From a virus: a DNA stretch of 23,998 bases. The DNA is taken from positions 1 to 23,998 of the IMG/VR virus record IMGVR_UViG_3300017598_001353; one strand, given 5' to 3'. Of the stretch, positions 1 through 7,390 are shown piece by piece (the first letter of the stretch is position 1; the number at the start of each line of letters is the position of its first letter). The notes under the pieces are model-generated. The model ran no database searches. It was given only the letters and a program-made list of their open reading frames with translations, and was not told where the DNA came from. The position numbers and the translations under genes were made by a program.

Positions 1-2
1 CT

Positions 3-185
3 GGATCCGGACTCACTGATGAAATGTCGGATCCATCTATTTGGACATTCCCATGTGTCATCGAAATCAAATATGATGCTCAGAACAAGAATGGGCACTT
101 TATATTTCCACGATTTGTCAAAGTTCATGAAGACAAAAAACCGGAGGAGTGTACATTAGAGGAGAACGAAATTGTTAATACCTGA
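3..185 (+). CDS. 3' end of an unknown phage protein (partial)
   Basis: An open frame enters from the left edge and stops with TGA at 183-185, giving about 60 C-terminal residues. The visible part contains a beta-rich stretch (SIWTFPCVIEIKYDAQ, then HFIFPRFVKVHED) and an acidic tail (KPEECTLEENEIVNT). I do not recognise the family. Its last 14 bases overlap the TTG start of the next gene, so the two are probably translationally coupled and belong to the same + strand operon. The true length and start lie outside the window. It is called coding because the frame is open throughout, the overlap is tight, and the ribosome-binding site of the next gene lies inside it. Confidence 0.55.
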   Translation, partial: GSGLTDEMSDPSIWTFPCVIEIKYDAQNKNGHFIFPRFVKVHEDKKPEECTLEENEIVNT

Positions 186-783
186 AGAAGATTACAAAAG
201 AATATCAAGCACAATTTATTCTTTATTATTAAAAACGAAGATTGATAAAAGTTGTATTTATTTTGGATTGATCGGCGCTGCATTACTACAAGAATTTTAT
301 AAGGTAGAAGCATGGCTTGGTTGTGGCTCATTTGTACTATGTGTCAAAAAAGATGCAATGCTTGCATTCGGTGAATTAGATGGAGACAATTTAATATCAA
401 CAAGGAAAAATTTCCATGCTTTCACATTCACAGATGACTGGGCAATAGATTTCATGGCGCCATTTTATACAGACACTGAATCATACGCATTAAAAGGAAC
501 AAGACCAAGCATCGACAGGAAAATGTTTCAAAAAAAGCTTGATGATAATGGAAAAGACATGGACATAGTTGGTTCATTTAACTTAGGATATGATCATGAT
601 GTTCTCGAAAATGTTAAAGAATCTTTCTTAAGTCATCCATTCAATATGGATTTATTAGTCGGTGCAAAAACTTGGTATCATAAACCACCAAGAAAAATGC
701 CAAAATATATAGCAGTTGATACATTAAACAATGATATATCAACAATAAATTTCGTTGAATGTGAAATAAACGGATATTGGTAA
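172..783 (+). CDS. DUF2026-like phage protein
   Basis: A 203-residue protein whose layout matches my recollection of the DUF2026 family: an N-terminal I-P-x-x-D-Y-x-R-I segment, then K-S-C-I-Y-F with I-G-A-A-L-L, a central H-A-F-T-F-T-D-D-W-A-I-D-F-M-A-P motif (about residues 83-100), and a C-terminal T-W-Y-H-K-P-P element near residue 167. The family has no established function; the conserved Cys, His and Asp residues resemble a papain/transglutaminase-like fold, but that is inference. The start is TTG at 172, chosen because GAGGAG lies at 159-164 with about 7 bases spacing. It overlaps the upstream gene by 14 bases and ends in TAATG, shared with the next gene. No signal peptide or membrane segment is visible. 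Confidence 0.7.
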   Translation: MLIPEEDYKRISSTIYSLLLKTKIDKSCIYFGLIGAALLQEFYKVEAWLGCGSFVLCVKKDAMLAFGELDGDNLISTRKNFHAFTFTDDWAIDFMAPFYTDTESYALKGTRPSIDRKMFQKKLDDNGKDMDIVGSFNLGYDHDVLENVKESFLSHPFNMDLLVGAKTWYHKPPRKMPKYIAVDTLNNDISTINFVECEINGYW

Positions 784-1388
784 TGTCCAAATTGATGTTC
801 CCATGCATGATGAGATGTGATATCGAATCTTCACTTTATGTATGGATGAAAAGAGAAAGCTGTGGAATAGTCATAAATGGAAAACCAAATATAACTCTTT
901 TTGACTTACACGATAGTTATTACGGCCCAGGTATCAGAGAAATAAAAAGCTTAAATGATATTGTAAAAATTGAAACAGATAGGCAAAAAATTGTAAAAGT
1001 ACACAATATAATAGACAATGATTTGGCTAAGTACATTGCAGATTCGGTACAAAGAAGAGAAAAGTTCAATAAAATTTATATGAACATATTAGATAAAATG
1101 AATAAAAAGGAGAGAGAAATGAAAACAAAAGAAAAAGTAACCAAGGTATTCGAGTTAACCCAAAAGGAACTAATCGCAGCTATAAAGGATTATCTTTCAA
1201 AAAGGGTAAAATTGTCAGGCGCTGTAACCATTCACTGCGAAACAGAAAATGGTGGACGAATGAATCTGCTGCCAATGAACCAGGATGATGGAGAAGAGAT
1301 AATTACTTGTGTTGAAGTATCTGATATTGAATCAACTAAACCGGCTATATTAAAGACCGATGAACAGAAAATGAGTCCGGTCCCATGA
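783..1388 (+). CDS. Unknown phage protein with possible internal start
   Basis: A protein of about 201 residues. An upstream TTG at 777 is also in frame, but the ATG at 783 overlaps the previous stop as TAATG and is the more natural coupled start. I do not recognise the family. The first 112 residues include a Cys-containing beta-like start (FPCMMRCDIES) and a charged helical end (NKIYMNILDKMNKKERE). The remaining 89 residues begin with another Met at 1119-1121, preceded by AGGAGAG at near-ideal spacing, and contain a helical TQKELIAAIKDYLSKR segment and a beta segment (VTIHCETENGG). The gene may therefore make two products or be an in-frame fusion of two small genes. It ends in ATGA, overlapping the next gene. 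Confidence 0.6.
   Translation: MSKLMFPCMMRCDIESSLYVWMKRESCGIVINGKPNITLFDLHDSYYGPGIREIKSLNDIVKIETDRQKIVKVHNIIDNDLAKYIADSVQRREKFNKIYMNILDKMNKKEREMKTKEKVTKVFELTQKELIAAIKDYLSKRVKLSGAVTIHCETENGGRMNLLPMNQDDGEEIITCVEVSDIESTKPAILKTDEQKMSPVP
1119..1388 (+). other. Possible internally started 89-aa product
   Basis: The in-frame ATG at 1119 sits behind AAAGGAGAGAGAA, a much better ribosome-binding site than the one at the annotated start of the 783-1388 gene. The segment from here to the stop looks like a self-contained small domain: an amphipathic helix followed by beta-rich sequence. This is either a second, shorter translation product or the original gene to which an upstream frame has become fused. 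Nothing here proves that both products are made. Confidence 0.35.
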
Positions 1389-1603
1389 GAAAAGCCATCT
1401 GCATCAAGTCTATTGAAAAGTACAAAGAGGATAGATTATATCAATATAGTAGGGCAAATGATGTTTGTTTTTTATATACAACCGGATATCACAAAACTGC
1501 GACATTTGGAGAAGCTGAATATAGTAAAAATAGCACGGACATTCGTTTTTGGTTTACAATAGGAAAAGAACTCTTTAACAAATATTTTAGGCACTTCTGT
1601 TAA
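1385..1603 (+). CDS. Small phage protein, unknown function
   Basis: A 72-residue protein that starts at ATG 1385 within ATGA, so it is coupled to the preceding gene. It begins MRKAICIKSIEKYKEDRLYQ, has a Tyr/Phe-rich beta-like middle, and ends in a Phe/Tyr-rich helix (GKELFNKYFRHFC). The general layout resembles many tiny phage accessory proteins with a beta-sheet core and a terminal F-x-x-Y-F helix, but I cannot assign a family. It is the last + strand gene of this block. Its stop lies only three bases from the end of the oppositely oriented portal gene, and no terminator hairpin is visible between them. Confidence 0.55.
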   Translation: MRKAICIKSIEKYKEDRLYQYSRANDVCFLYTTGYHKTATFGEAEYSKNSTDIRFWFTIGKELFNKYFRHFC

Positions 1604-1606
1604 ATA

Positions 1607-3055
1607 TTAATCTTCTTCAGGAATTCCACTACTATCGACTTCATTATTAATTTCCTCGGAAGATTCCCGGATTTCACCCTCGATAACCTCGTAGTCAGTA
1701 TCTGTAAGGTCCGGAAGCACCATCTTGGTCATATGCTTCTGGGCCTTCTCTTTAAAAGTTTTGCTTGTCACCTCACTCATAGCCTTGATTATATTATCCA
1801 GACTAAGACTAAGATCATCAATCGAAAAGTGTGGAGATCTGGTTATATCAACTTTTTCAAACTTGTCTTCGATATTTTGCCATTTCAACCACAATCGGAT
1901 TATATTCTGTTCCGATTCAAGAAGATTGGCATTTTTTTGAATCAACACACTATTAAGTTGTTGAAATTCGTATCGAAGGGCCAACCCGGACGAAACTTCA
2001 TTATTGCTTTTGCGTTGACCATGAACACCTGACAAGTGGGCTATCCGATAGGTCTCGTCAACCTTTCGATCAATCCAATCCAATACGGAATTAATGGGTT
2101 CTGCAATAGCAGCTTCCATCCAATCCGGTCTGGCCTGGGGATTATCAGGTGGAAATTCCTGAACTGCCCGAACACCAACAGTTTCTCCAGCCGGCTCATC
2201 GCCTTCCTTCTGCATTGGAAGACGAAGCATCGGAAATCCGGCAAATTTTATTACTTCCTCACCATGAGACAGATTCCGGATAATACTGGCTGTAATATAC
2301 GAAATTTCACGAATATCGGAGATGCCAATATATGGAACATATATGTTTTTAATATTAGGAAGCCATACAAATGGAATCTCACCTAGTGGATTACCACCTG
2401 CACCAACAAGAATAGCATCACCTTTATACTGATATGCCGATGCTGTATTTTCTTCCGATGTCTTTGATCTCCAAATTTCCCATTTGTCTCTTGTCCAAAT
2501 TGTATATGTATCCTCCAGACTTTCCTTTAGTTTCAAATAGCTCAAAACAGGACGATGGGTATTCGGATCTTTTTCCCATGCCCAATCATATATATTTGAC
2601 AAGGTATAAAGGCTGCAATACGGATAAACTCCTGCTTCAACCTCCTGGGCAACTGTCTGCAGACTTTCGGCCTTATTGACTAAAACACCGGCAGATCCAT
2701 ATACAGATGCAAGTTTCTGTGAATTATTCAAAAACATATCAAAATTTGTTCCGGACAGATCCGCATCTTCCTCGAACATTCTCCATTGAGGATTCTTTTC
2801 CACACCTCCCATATGCCTAATGGGAGATCTTTCTGTAAGATAAAAATTGAATAAATCCACAATCGCTGCGGAATAATTAAAACAAATACCCTCTTCTATA
2901 CGCGTCTTCCAATTGTCAAACGATTCAAGAGGATGTTTAACTAATGAAGCTTCAATAAACGGACGCCCGCCATCATATGCCAATCTGTAAAAATTCCACG
3001 ATTCTTCGTAGTCTGTATGAATTTTATTCTTTTCTTCCAGCTCTGTCTTCTTCAT
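1607..3055 (-). CDS. Phage portal protein
   Basis: A 482-residue protein with the character of a phage portal: the ring at one capsid vertex through which DNA enters and leaves. Supporting features are the acidic/aromatic N-terminus (about residues 1-60, with W-x-x-R-x-x-E-x-x-x-F-N), an alpha/beta wing (GAGGNPLGEIPFVWLPN near 210-235), the long stem helix region (ISDIREISYITASIIRNLSH) and a crown segment rich in Gln/Asn/Leu helices (LALRYEFQQLNSVLIQKNANLLE). Length and position fit: it lies directly downstream of terL and one small gene. The start ATG at 3053-3055 has GAGGAA about 7 bases upstream, inside the end of the preceding gene. The C-terminus is strongly acidic. It could be of the DUF4055/SPP1-like type, but I cannot settle the subfamily. 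Confidence 0.8.
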   Translation of the reverse strand: MKKTELEEKNKIHTDYEESWNFYRLAYDGGRPFIEASLVKHPLESFDNWKTRIEEGICFNYSAAIVDLFNFYLTERSPIRHMGGVEKNPQWRMFEEDADLSGTNFDMFLNNSQKLASVYGSAGVLVNKAESLQTVAQEVEAGVYPYCSLYTLSNIYDWAWEKDPNTHRPVLSYLKLKESLEDTYTIWTRDKWEIWRSKTSEENTASAYQYKGDAILVGAGGNPLGEIPFVWLPNIKNIYVPYIGISDIREISYITASIIRNLSHGEEVIKFAGFPMLRLPMQKEGDEPAGETVGVRAVQEFPPDNPQARPDWMEAAIAEPINSVLDWIDRKVDETYRIAHLSGVHGQRKSNNEVSSGLALRYEFQQLNSVLIQKNANLLESEQNIIRLWLKWQNIEDKFEKVDITRSPHFSIDDLSLSLDNIIKAMSEVTSKTFKEKAQKHMTKMVLPDLTDTDYEVIEGEIRESSEEINNEVDSSGIPEED

Positions 3056-3056
3056 T

Positions 3057-3263
3057 TTATTTCCTCTTTTTCAAACACAAGCTTTTATATTTACGACATA
3101 CGGCGGCCCGAACTTTTTTCTTTTCTTCGGATGTACCATGTTGAGATACCCTGGCAAGGGCGTTTCTGGCATGTGAGATATCATGAATAGGATATCTTCG
3201 CCCAGGTAATGCAAAATTTTTTCCCTTGATCTTTTTCCGACCTTTTGATGAAAGTTTGCTCAT
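3057..3263 (-). CDS. Small basic phage protein (DUF6582-like motif)
   Basis: A 68-residue, very basic protein. Residues about 19-55 carry the motif L-P-G-R-R-Y-P-I-H-D-x-x-H-A-R-N-A-L-A-R-V-S-Q-H-G, followed by a Lys/Arg-rich helix (EEKKKVRAAVCRKY). This motif recurs in phage proteins, often as a short domain attached to head-maturation or portal-region proteins; DUF6582 is the name I associate with it. Here it stands alone between terL and portal. Its ATG overlaps the terL stop as ATGA, and its own stop is one base from the portal start, so the three genes are tightly coupled. Function is unknown; nucleic-acid or head-protein binding would suit the charge but is only inference. Confidence 0.65.
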   Translation of the reverse strand: MSKLSSKGRKKIKGKNFALPGRRYPIHDISHARNALARVSQHGTSEEKKKVRAAVCRKYKSLCLKKRK

Positions 3264-5788
3264 TTCCAGTATAACCTCCTTGAACGTCGATACTGCGGAC
3301 GTGCAGACCAGCGAAGAAACTGTGATGTAGAATCGACAATATCATCAAATTTCCCATATGGAAACTGCGCCATCTGGGTTTCAAAATCAACTCTCCAGCT
3401 AGCTTTCTCCGGAATAAATACACGACCGGCCTCAAGCAGTGGTGACGTTTCGCTCATACGAATCTTCTTGTTCACGTCAGCCTTTATAGGAATGACACTG
3501 AGTTCCGTATGGTTTTGCTTCAGATCTTGAATAAGACTTTGTCCACTGGCCTTATCCTCTATTAAAATAGGAATAGGGCCAAATCCGTATCCAACCCATT
3601 TGTCATGCAATGCAACCACCCTCCTTTTTAATCTCGGATATGCCATTCGTTTATTAATTAAATCCAACAAATAATAATTGCCATTATCACCAATACCCCA
3701 AACTGTTCCAGCGGATGGATCATTCATTTGCGCTTCTTTAAAAGCTGTATCCCACGAACACACCACTTTTGTAAGCTTTGGCAAAACACCATCGAGTATT
3801 TGTCTTCTCCACTTGTTTTTTAACCTGTCCAGGCTAAACAACGCCTCACAATTTGGAAACATAAAATATTGCCATTCATGCAAAGGAAAATGCTGCAACC
3901 AATTTATATTTACAATTCCTTCACCTTCCGGGATAGGTCGTTGTTGATACAATGACGACCATTCTCTAGTTCCGATAGTTGTTCTCGTGCTTGCAAGTCT
4001 GTCTCCATCGTATCTTGAAGGCCAGAGAGCTTCTCCAGACATCCTGCCAATAACATCCCCATCTTCTTCGGCAATTGCCGGAAGTTCAAGTATTTTCCAA
4101 TCTTCATGTGCGGCCTCTTCTATCAAAAATCCGGCTAAGTCATAGTAACTCCACCGTGTCATAATCAGAATAATGGCATGTTCCTTCATTAAACGGGTAT
4201 AAGCTACAGCCCGAAACCAATTCCTGAGATCTTGCTGAGAAGCTTCGGAATCTGCATCTTTCCTGCCTTTAATCGGATCATCTATTATAAATAAATGGGC
4301 TCCACGACCGGTAACCGCACCGCCTACACCCGTGGAAAAATAAGCTCCGCCCTTTTCCGTATTGAATTTATTTGCACTTTTACTATCAGATGAGATTGTT
4401 GAACCAGGAAAAATTTCATTATAAACAGGATCTGTCAGTTGATTTCTGACTTTACGCCCAATGTCTGTGGAGCGATCAAACGAATAAGTTGCTGATATTA
4501 CCTCACGTGACGGGTTTCTTCCAAGATACCAGGCCGGGAAATACTCTGAGACAAGCATTGTGTTATGGGTTGGGATAAGTTGTTTGCCAACTAAATAAAG
4601 ACCGTCTTCACGATCAACCTTTATACAATGCCCCATTTCAGGCTTTTCTGCTAATCGGATATCTGTAATAGAAATTCTTCTGCGAATATCAAGCCCTGAT
4701 ATTTGTTTTCTCGGAATGCGCGTTGGCAAGCTTCTTGTTGGTTGAAAGCCTACCTGATAAACAATTTTTTTACCAACAATTCCACTTGAGCTGGTTGTAG
4801 GTTGTACCTCTATAATATATGGACGAAATCCTAAAGTCGTGGCTAAATCAAAAACACCATCACGTAATTCTTCAGAACAAGTTGAAAATCTAACTCGTCC
4901 TTTTTTATCCACATGACCATCTGTATCTATTAAACCCGCAAGTAATTCTTCTCTTTGTTCACGATTCGATCTGAGGTAAACTTCAGGGATATGCTTATTC
5001 TTCCAAAGATTTAATCTTTTTAATTGGCGAACATATCCATGGTTAAAAGTGGTATAATTGACATTTGTTTGCCATTGTACAGAGTAGCTGGTTTTTCTAT
5101 AACCACAGGCAGCTATTGCCTCTACGACTTCAGTATCGTCTTCATGATAAGAGATTCTCATCTTATCACTCTGTCCATCACCAAGCCAAGCACCTAAAGT
5201 ATAAGGATGTATCGGTAAAATTACCCGCTGGAATTGAATCGGTTTAACATCAGGAAGCTGCCATCGTGCCCTGCCACCACGTTTACCTTTTTCTCCATAC
5301 CAAACCCTTTTCATAAGGGCTCGGGTTTCCACCGTACGCCATTTTGCAGCAGATCTATCATATACAGTCCAAAGATGATCCTTATTTGTTTTGATCACCT
5401 CTCCATTTGAAAATTCAATTTCGACATCACAAATTCTTTTTTCACTGCAATAGGTAATGAGCGCTGGATTACCATCAGGACTAAATACATAATCCCCAGG
5501 AGATAAATTACCATGTTTTCTCCAGCCGGAAGGAGTTAAAACATCAATAATATCAGCTACTCGCTTCCCGTGACGAGGCGGCATAAAGATCATTAGTCGA
5601 TGAATTGTGCCATCTTCGACACCTTCGAGATGTGCAGCAATTAATTGATGGTGTGGAGCTATTTCATATTTTGGGTATTGAAGTTTGACATAGGAAAGCA
5701 ACTTCGAATGTGCATAGGCATGAAGTTTTGCAGTTTTGTCATTAAATCTATTGGTGGGCTTGGACGACTTCAACAAGGTTGCCATCAC
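3260..5788 (-). CDS. terL: Terminase large subunit with in-frame intein
   Basis: An 842-residue precursor (counted from GTG at 5788; ATG at 5785 is an equally good or better start behind GAGGGA). The exteins together make about 508 residues, normal for TerL, the packaging ATPase and headful/cos nuclease. The Walker A motif MPPRHGK ends at residue 75 and its natural continuation, TMLVSEYFPAW, resumes at residue 410; residues 76-409 are the intein. Walker B is LFIIDD (499-504), followed by the coupling motif LIMTRW (541-546). The RNase H-like nuclease acidic residues appear as SWD680, IED745 and FDD815-816 with D819. The start overlaps the end of terS by about 40 bases. Splicing is needed to rebuild the ATPase P-loop. 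If the intein did not splice, the protein should be inactive. Confidence 0.93.
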   Translation of the reverse strand: MMATLLKSSKPTNRFNDKTAKLHAYAHSKLLSYVKLQYPKYEIAPHHQLIAAHLEGVEDGTIHRLMIFMPPRHGKRVADIIDVLTPSGWRKHGNLSPGDYVFSPDGNPALITYCSEKRICDVEIEFSNGEVIKTNKDHLWTVYDRSAAKWRTVETRALMKRVWYGEKGKRGGRARWQLPDVKPIQFQRVILPIHPYTLGAWLGDGQSDKMRISYHEDDTEVVEAIAACGYRKTSYSVQWQTNVNYTTFNHGYVRQLKRLNLWKNKHIPEVYLRSNREQREELLAGLIDTDGHVDKKGRVRFSTCSEELRDGVFDLATTLGFRPYIIEVQPTTSSSGIVGKKIVYQVGFQPTRSLPTRIPRKQISGLDIRRRISITDIRLAEKPEMGHCIKVDREDGLYLVGKQLIPTHNTMLVSEYFPAWYLGRNPSREVISATYSFDRSTDIGRKVRNQLTDPVYNEIFPGSTISSDSKSANKFNTEKGGAYFSTGVGGAVTGRGAHLFIIDDPIKGRKDADSEASQQDLRNWFRAVAYTRLMKEHAIILIMTRWSYYDLAGFLIEEAAHEDWKILELPAIAEEDGDVIGRMSGEALWPSRYDGDRLASTRTTIGTREWSSLYQQRPIPEGEGIVNINWLQHFPLHEWQYFMFPNCEALFSLDRLKNKWRRQILDGVLPKLTKVVCSWDTAFKEAQMNDPSAGTVWGIGDNGNYYLLDLINKRMAYPRLKRRVVALHDKWVGYGFGPIPILIEDKASGQSLIQDLKQNHTELSVIPIKADVNKKIRMSETSPLLEAGRVFIPEKASWRVDFETQMAQFPYGKFDDIVDSTSQFLRWSARPQYRRSRRLYWK
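4562..5563 (-). mobile_element. Class 3-like intein with LAGLIDADG endonuclease in TerL
   Basis: Residues 76-409 of the TerL precursor. The splicing blocks are present: an N-terminal block (DVLTPSGW, then LSPGDYVFSPDG), block B (H138-L-W140), block F (C388-I-K-V-D...GLYLVG) and block G (P-T407-H408-N409 before Thr410). The first intein residue is Arg rather than Cys, Ser or Thr. Trp at block B position 12, Cys at block F position 4 and Thr just before the terminal His-Asn form the W-C-T triplet that defines class 3 inteins, in which the block F Cys replaces the N-terminal nucleophile. Between about residues 196 and 340 sits a homing endonuclease with LAGLIDADG motifs LGAWLGDG and LLAGLIDTDG. 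Insertion between Lys and Thr of the P-loop is a typical, functionally indispensable intein site. Confidence 0.9.
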
Positions 5789-6317
5789 TTTCCCTCATAG
5801 CATTGACCAATCCTTCGAATTCGTTGTTCTGTGACGCTCTAACTACTTCATCAATTTCTGATTTGGAAAGATTGGCTGTAATGCTTTTAAGATTAACATT
5901 CTTCGTATTCATTTGACCAGCACCGGTAAGTTTTGCTTCCAGCTCTACCATCTTCCGAAGTTCCTCGAAGAGCTTCCCTCCTGTCGCATTTTTTGGTAAG
6001 CTTAAAAGCTTTTCAAACGCCATTCTTTGCAACCTTCTGAGAGTTACCATGCAGCGTACAAGAACAATGCCTGAATCAATTAGAGCATCATTAAGCAATT
6101 GATACCTGACAACTTTCAGGTCTCTCATAATCGTGTCATAATGGACTCCAAATTCTTCAGCCATGTCTTTCACGAGCCAGCCTTTTTCCCATAACTTCTG
6201 GACTTCCGCACGACGCACGATTACCTTTCTTGACAGGCGCCGGTGGTGTTTCGTTGGCACTTGGCTTTTGTTATATTTTTTTCCATAACCAATTGGATTA
6301 GCAGGATTTATAGCCAT
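5748..6317 (-). CDS. terS: Terminase small subunit (DNA-binding)
   Basis: A 189-residue protein placed directly upstream of terL and overlapping it by about 40 bases, the usual position of the DNA-recognition subunit of the packaging motor. A helix-turn-helix is visible at about residues 39-67 (VQKLWEKGWLVKDMAEEF, then VHYDTIMRDL). It is followed by helices suited to the ring oligomerisation domain (TLRRLQRMAFEKLL and KLFEELRKMVELEAKL), and an acidic C-terminal tail that would contact TerL. The N-terminus is basic. The ATG at 6315-6317 has GGAGG about 10 bases upstream. It is the first gene of the leftward packaging operon, driven by the promoter at 6375-6403. The family is assigned from context and the HTH rather than from strong sequence signature. 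Confidence 0.75.
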   Translation of the reverse strand: MAINPANPIGYGKKYNKSQVPTKHHRRLSRKVIVRRAEVQKLWEKGWLVKDMAEEFGVHYDTIMRDLKVVRYQLLNDALIDSGIVLVRCMVTLRRLQRMAFEKLLSLPKNATGGKLFEELRKMVELEAKLTGAGQMNTKNVNLKSITANLSKSEIDEVVRASQNNEFEGLVNAMRESDGNLVEVVQAHQ

Positions 6318-6367
6318 ATAGTGTATACCTCCATCAAGTTATACGCAAGATGTAGTAAAAAAAAAGC

Positions 6368-6396
6368 TTGACTTTTAATAGAATATAAAATAAAAA
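6368..6396 (+). promoter_or_regulatory. Possible rightward promoter, overlapping the leftward one
   Basis: On the + strand TTGACT (6368-6373) is followed after 17 bases by TAAAAA (6391-6396). The match is weaker than that of the opposing promoter and both occupy the same helix face region, so the two could compete. A second possible -35, TTGTCA at 6397-6402, with a poor -10 (TAACAG) 17 bases later, is less convincing. Confidence 0.35.
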
Positions 6397-6403
6397 TTGT
6401 CAA
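6375..6403 (-). promoter_or_regulatory. Sigma70-like promoter for terS-terL-portal
   Basis: Read on the - strand there is a perfect -35 box TTGACA (6403-6398), a 17-base AT-rich spacer, and TATTAA (6380-6375) as the -10 box. It lies about 60 bases upstream of the terS start codon and points into the leftward packaging operon. Confidence 0.65.
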
Positions 6404-6419
6404 CAATAATATGGTATTG

Positions 6420-6553
6420 TAACAGGGGCAAATGATAACTGAAAAGTCAAAAGGGCGAGATGCTCGGTTGATGGCGTGAGGCCAACGTTATGATTTACCT
6501 CTAAGATGGCAAATAAAAAACAGCGGGATGCTGTATGACGGGAGGTCAAAGCC
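6420..6553 (+). promoter_or_regulatory. Leader region with small hairpins and possible leader ORF
   Basis: This gene-free leader precedes the scaffold gene. It can form at least three short hairpins: CGAG-ATG-CTCG near 6455-6465, TGGC-GTGAG-GCCA near 6470-6483, and CAGC-GGGAT-GCTG near 6521-6533. An ATG at 6432 behind AGGGG opens a 15-codon frame (MITEKSKGRDARLMA) ending at TGA 6477-6479. The ribosome-binding site of the scaffold gene (GGGAGG, about 6540-6545) follows the last hairpin. I do not recognise a known riboswitch or ribozyme in it. Confidence 0.35.
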
Positions 6554-7366
6554 ATGAAATTAAAGCTTGATGATGAAGGACACGTAATCGTAAAGAATGA
6601 AATGCCGGTTTATGTCGATGAAAACGGAAAGGATATTGTTCATGATGCGCCCAGACTTCTTTTTAAAGTAACAAGTTTGACAGAAGAGAAGGACAGGCAT
6701 TTTGAAAAAGCAAACGGTCTACAAACTCAACTTGACATATTCAAAGGTATAGATCCTGAAGCGGCTAAGGCAGCTCTTGAAACTGTAGAAAAACTTGATG
6801 GCAAAAAAATGATCGAAGCTGGAGAGTTTGATAAGTTAAAGGAGCAAATGAAAGATATCTCAGATACCCAGTTGAAAGAGCAGCGTGATATTTTCGATGC
6901 AAAAATTACTGACATGGAAAAAACGACCTCTACTCAAAAAGAAACAATTGAACATCTGATGGTAACAAATCATTTTGCCCAAAGCCCTTATTTTTCTGGC
7001 ACAAAACCAAAGACTGTATTGAGTGCGGATCTTGCAACAAACATCTTCAAACCATACTTCAAGGTCGAAGGTGAAGGTTCGGAAATCAAGATGGTCGGAT
7101 ATATAGGTGGAGAAAAAATTCCATCTAGGAAAGATGTCGGTCAGCCAGCGGATTTTAATGAAGCAATCGAAACAATCATTGAGCAACACCCAGAGAAAGA
7201 TCGCTTCCTGACTTCCTCGCTAGGAGGTGGTCCCGGTTCAGGCAGTAATTTTAATGTAGACGATGGGACTGTTGTAATTTCTGCTGAAGATGCAAGCATA
7301 CCGGCTAAATATCGGGCGGCACGCGAAAAAGCGGAAAAAGCAGGGGTTCCGGTTAGCATCGTCTAA
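6554..7366 (+). CDS. Phage scaffold-like protein (DUF6651-like)
   Basis: A 270-residue, mostly helical charged protein immediately before the major capsid gene, the expected place of the scaffolding protein that shapes the procapsid. The N-terminus (MKLKLDDEGHVIVKNEMPVYVDENGK) is the short beta hairpin opening I associate with phage DUF6651/scaffold-type proteins. Residues about 40-135 form a long coiled-coil-like stretch (LTEEKDRHFEKANGLQTQL and LKEQMKDISDTQLKEQRD). The central part is beta-richer and ends in a Gly/Ser-rich linker (GGGPGSGSNFNVDDGT). The C-terminus is a basic Ala-rich helix (KYRAAREKAEKAG), like the capsid-binding helix of known scaffolds. ATG 6554 has GGGAGG about 8 bases upstream. 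There is no sign of a protease domain. Confidence 0.72.
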   Translation: MKLKLDDEGHVIVKNEMPVYVDENGKDIVHDAPRLLFKVTSLTEEKDRHFEKANGLQTQLDIFKGIDPEAAKAALETVEKLDGKKMIEAGEFDKLKEQMKDISDTQLKEQRDIFDAKITDMEKTTSTQKETIEHLMVTNHFAQSPYFSGTKPKTVLSADLATNIFKPYFKVEGEGSEIKMVGYIGGEKIPSRKDVGQPADFNEAIETIIEQHPEKDRFLTSSLGGGPGSGSNFNVDDGTVVISAEDASIPAKYRAAREKAEKAGVPVSIV

Positions 7367-7390
7367 TTTCCTATAAAGGAGATTTAAAAA

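Noticed and set aside
1595-1640. A bidirectional terminator between the convergent genes
   Set aside because: Only weak AT-rich palindromes are seen; no stem followed by a T run in either direction.
1725-2679. Several + strand frames within the portal gene
   Set aside because: No ribosome-binding sites or recognisable domains; the - strand portal frame explains the region.
6420-6545. Possible hammerhead-type ribozyme or c-di-GMP riboswitch in the leader
   Set aside because: The GGGGCAAAT and CTGAAAAGTC strings recall parts of these RNAs, but the conserved CTGATGA core or the full GEMM core is absent.
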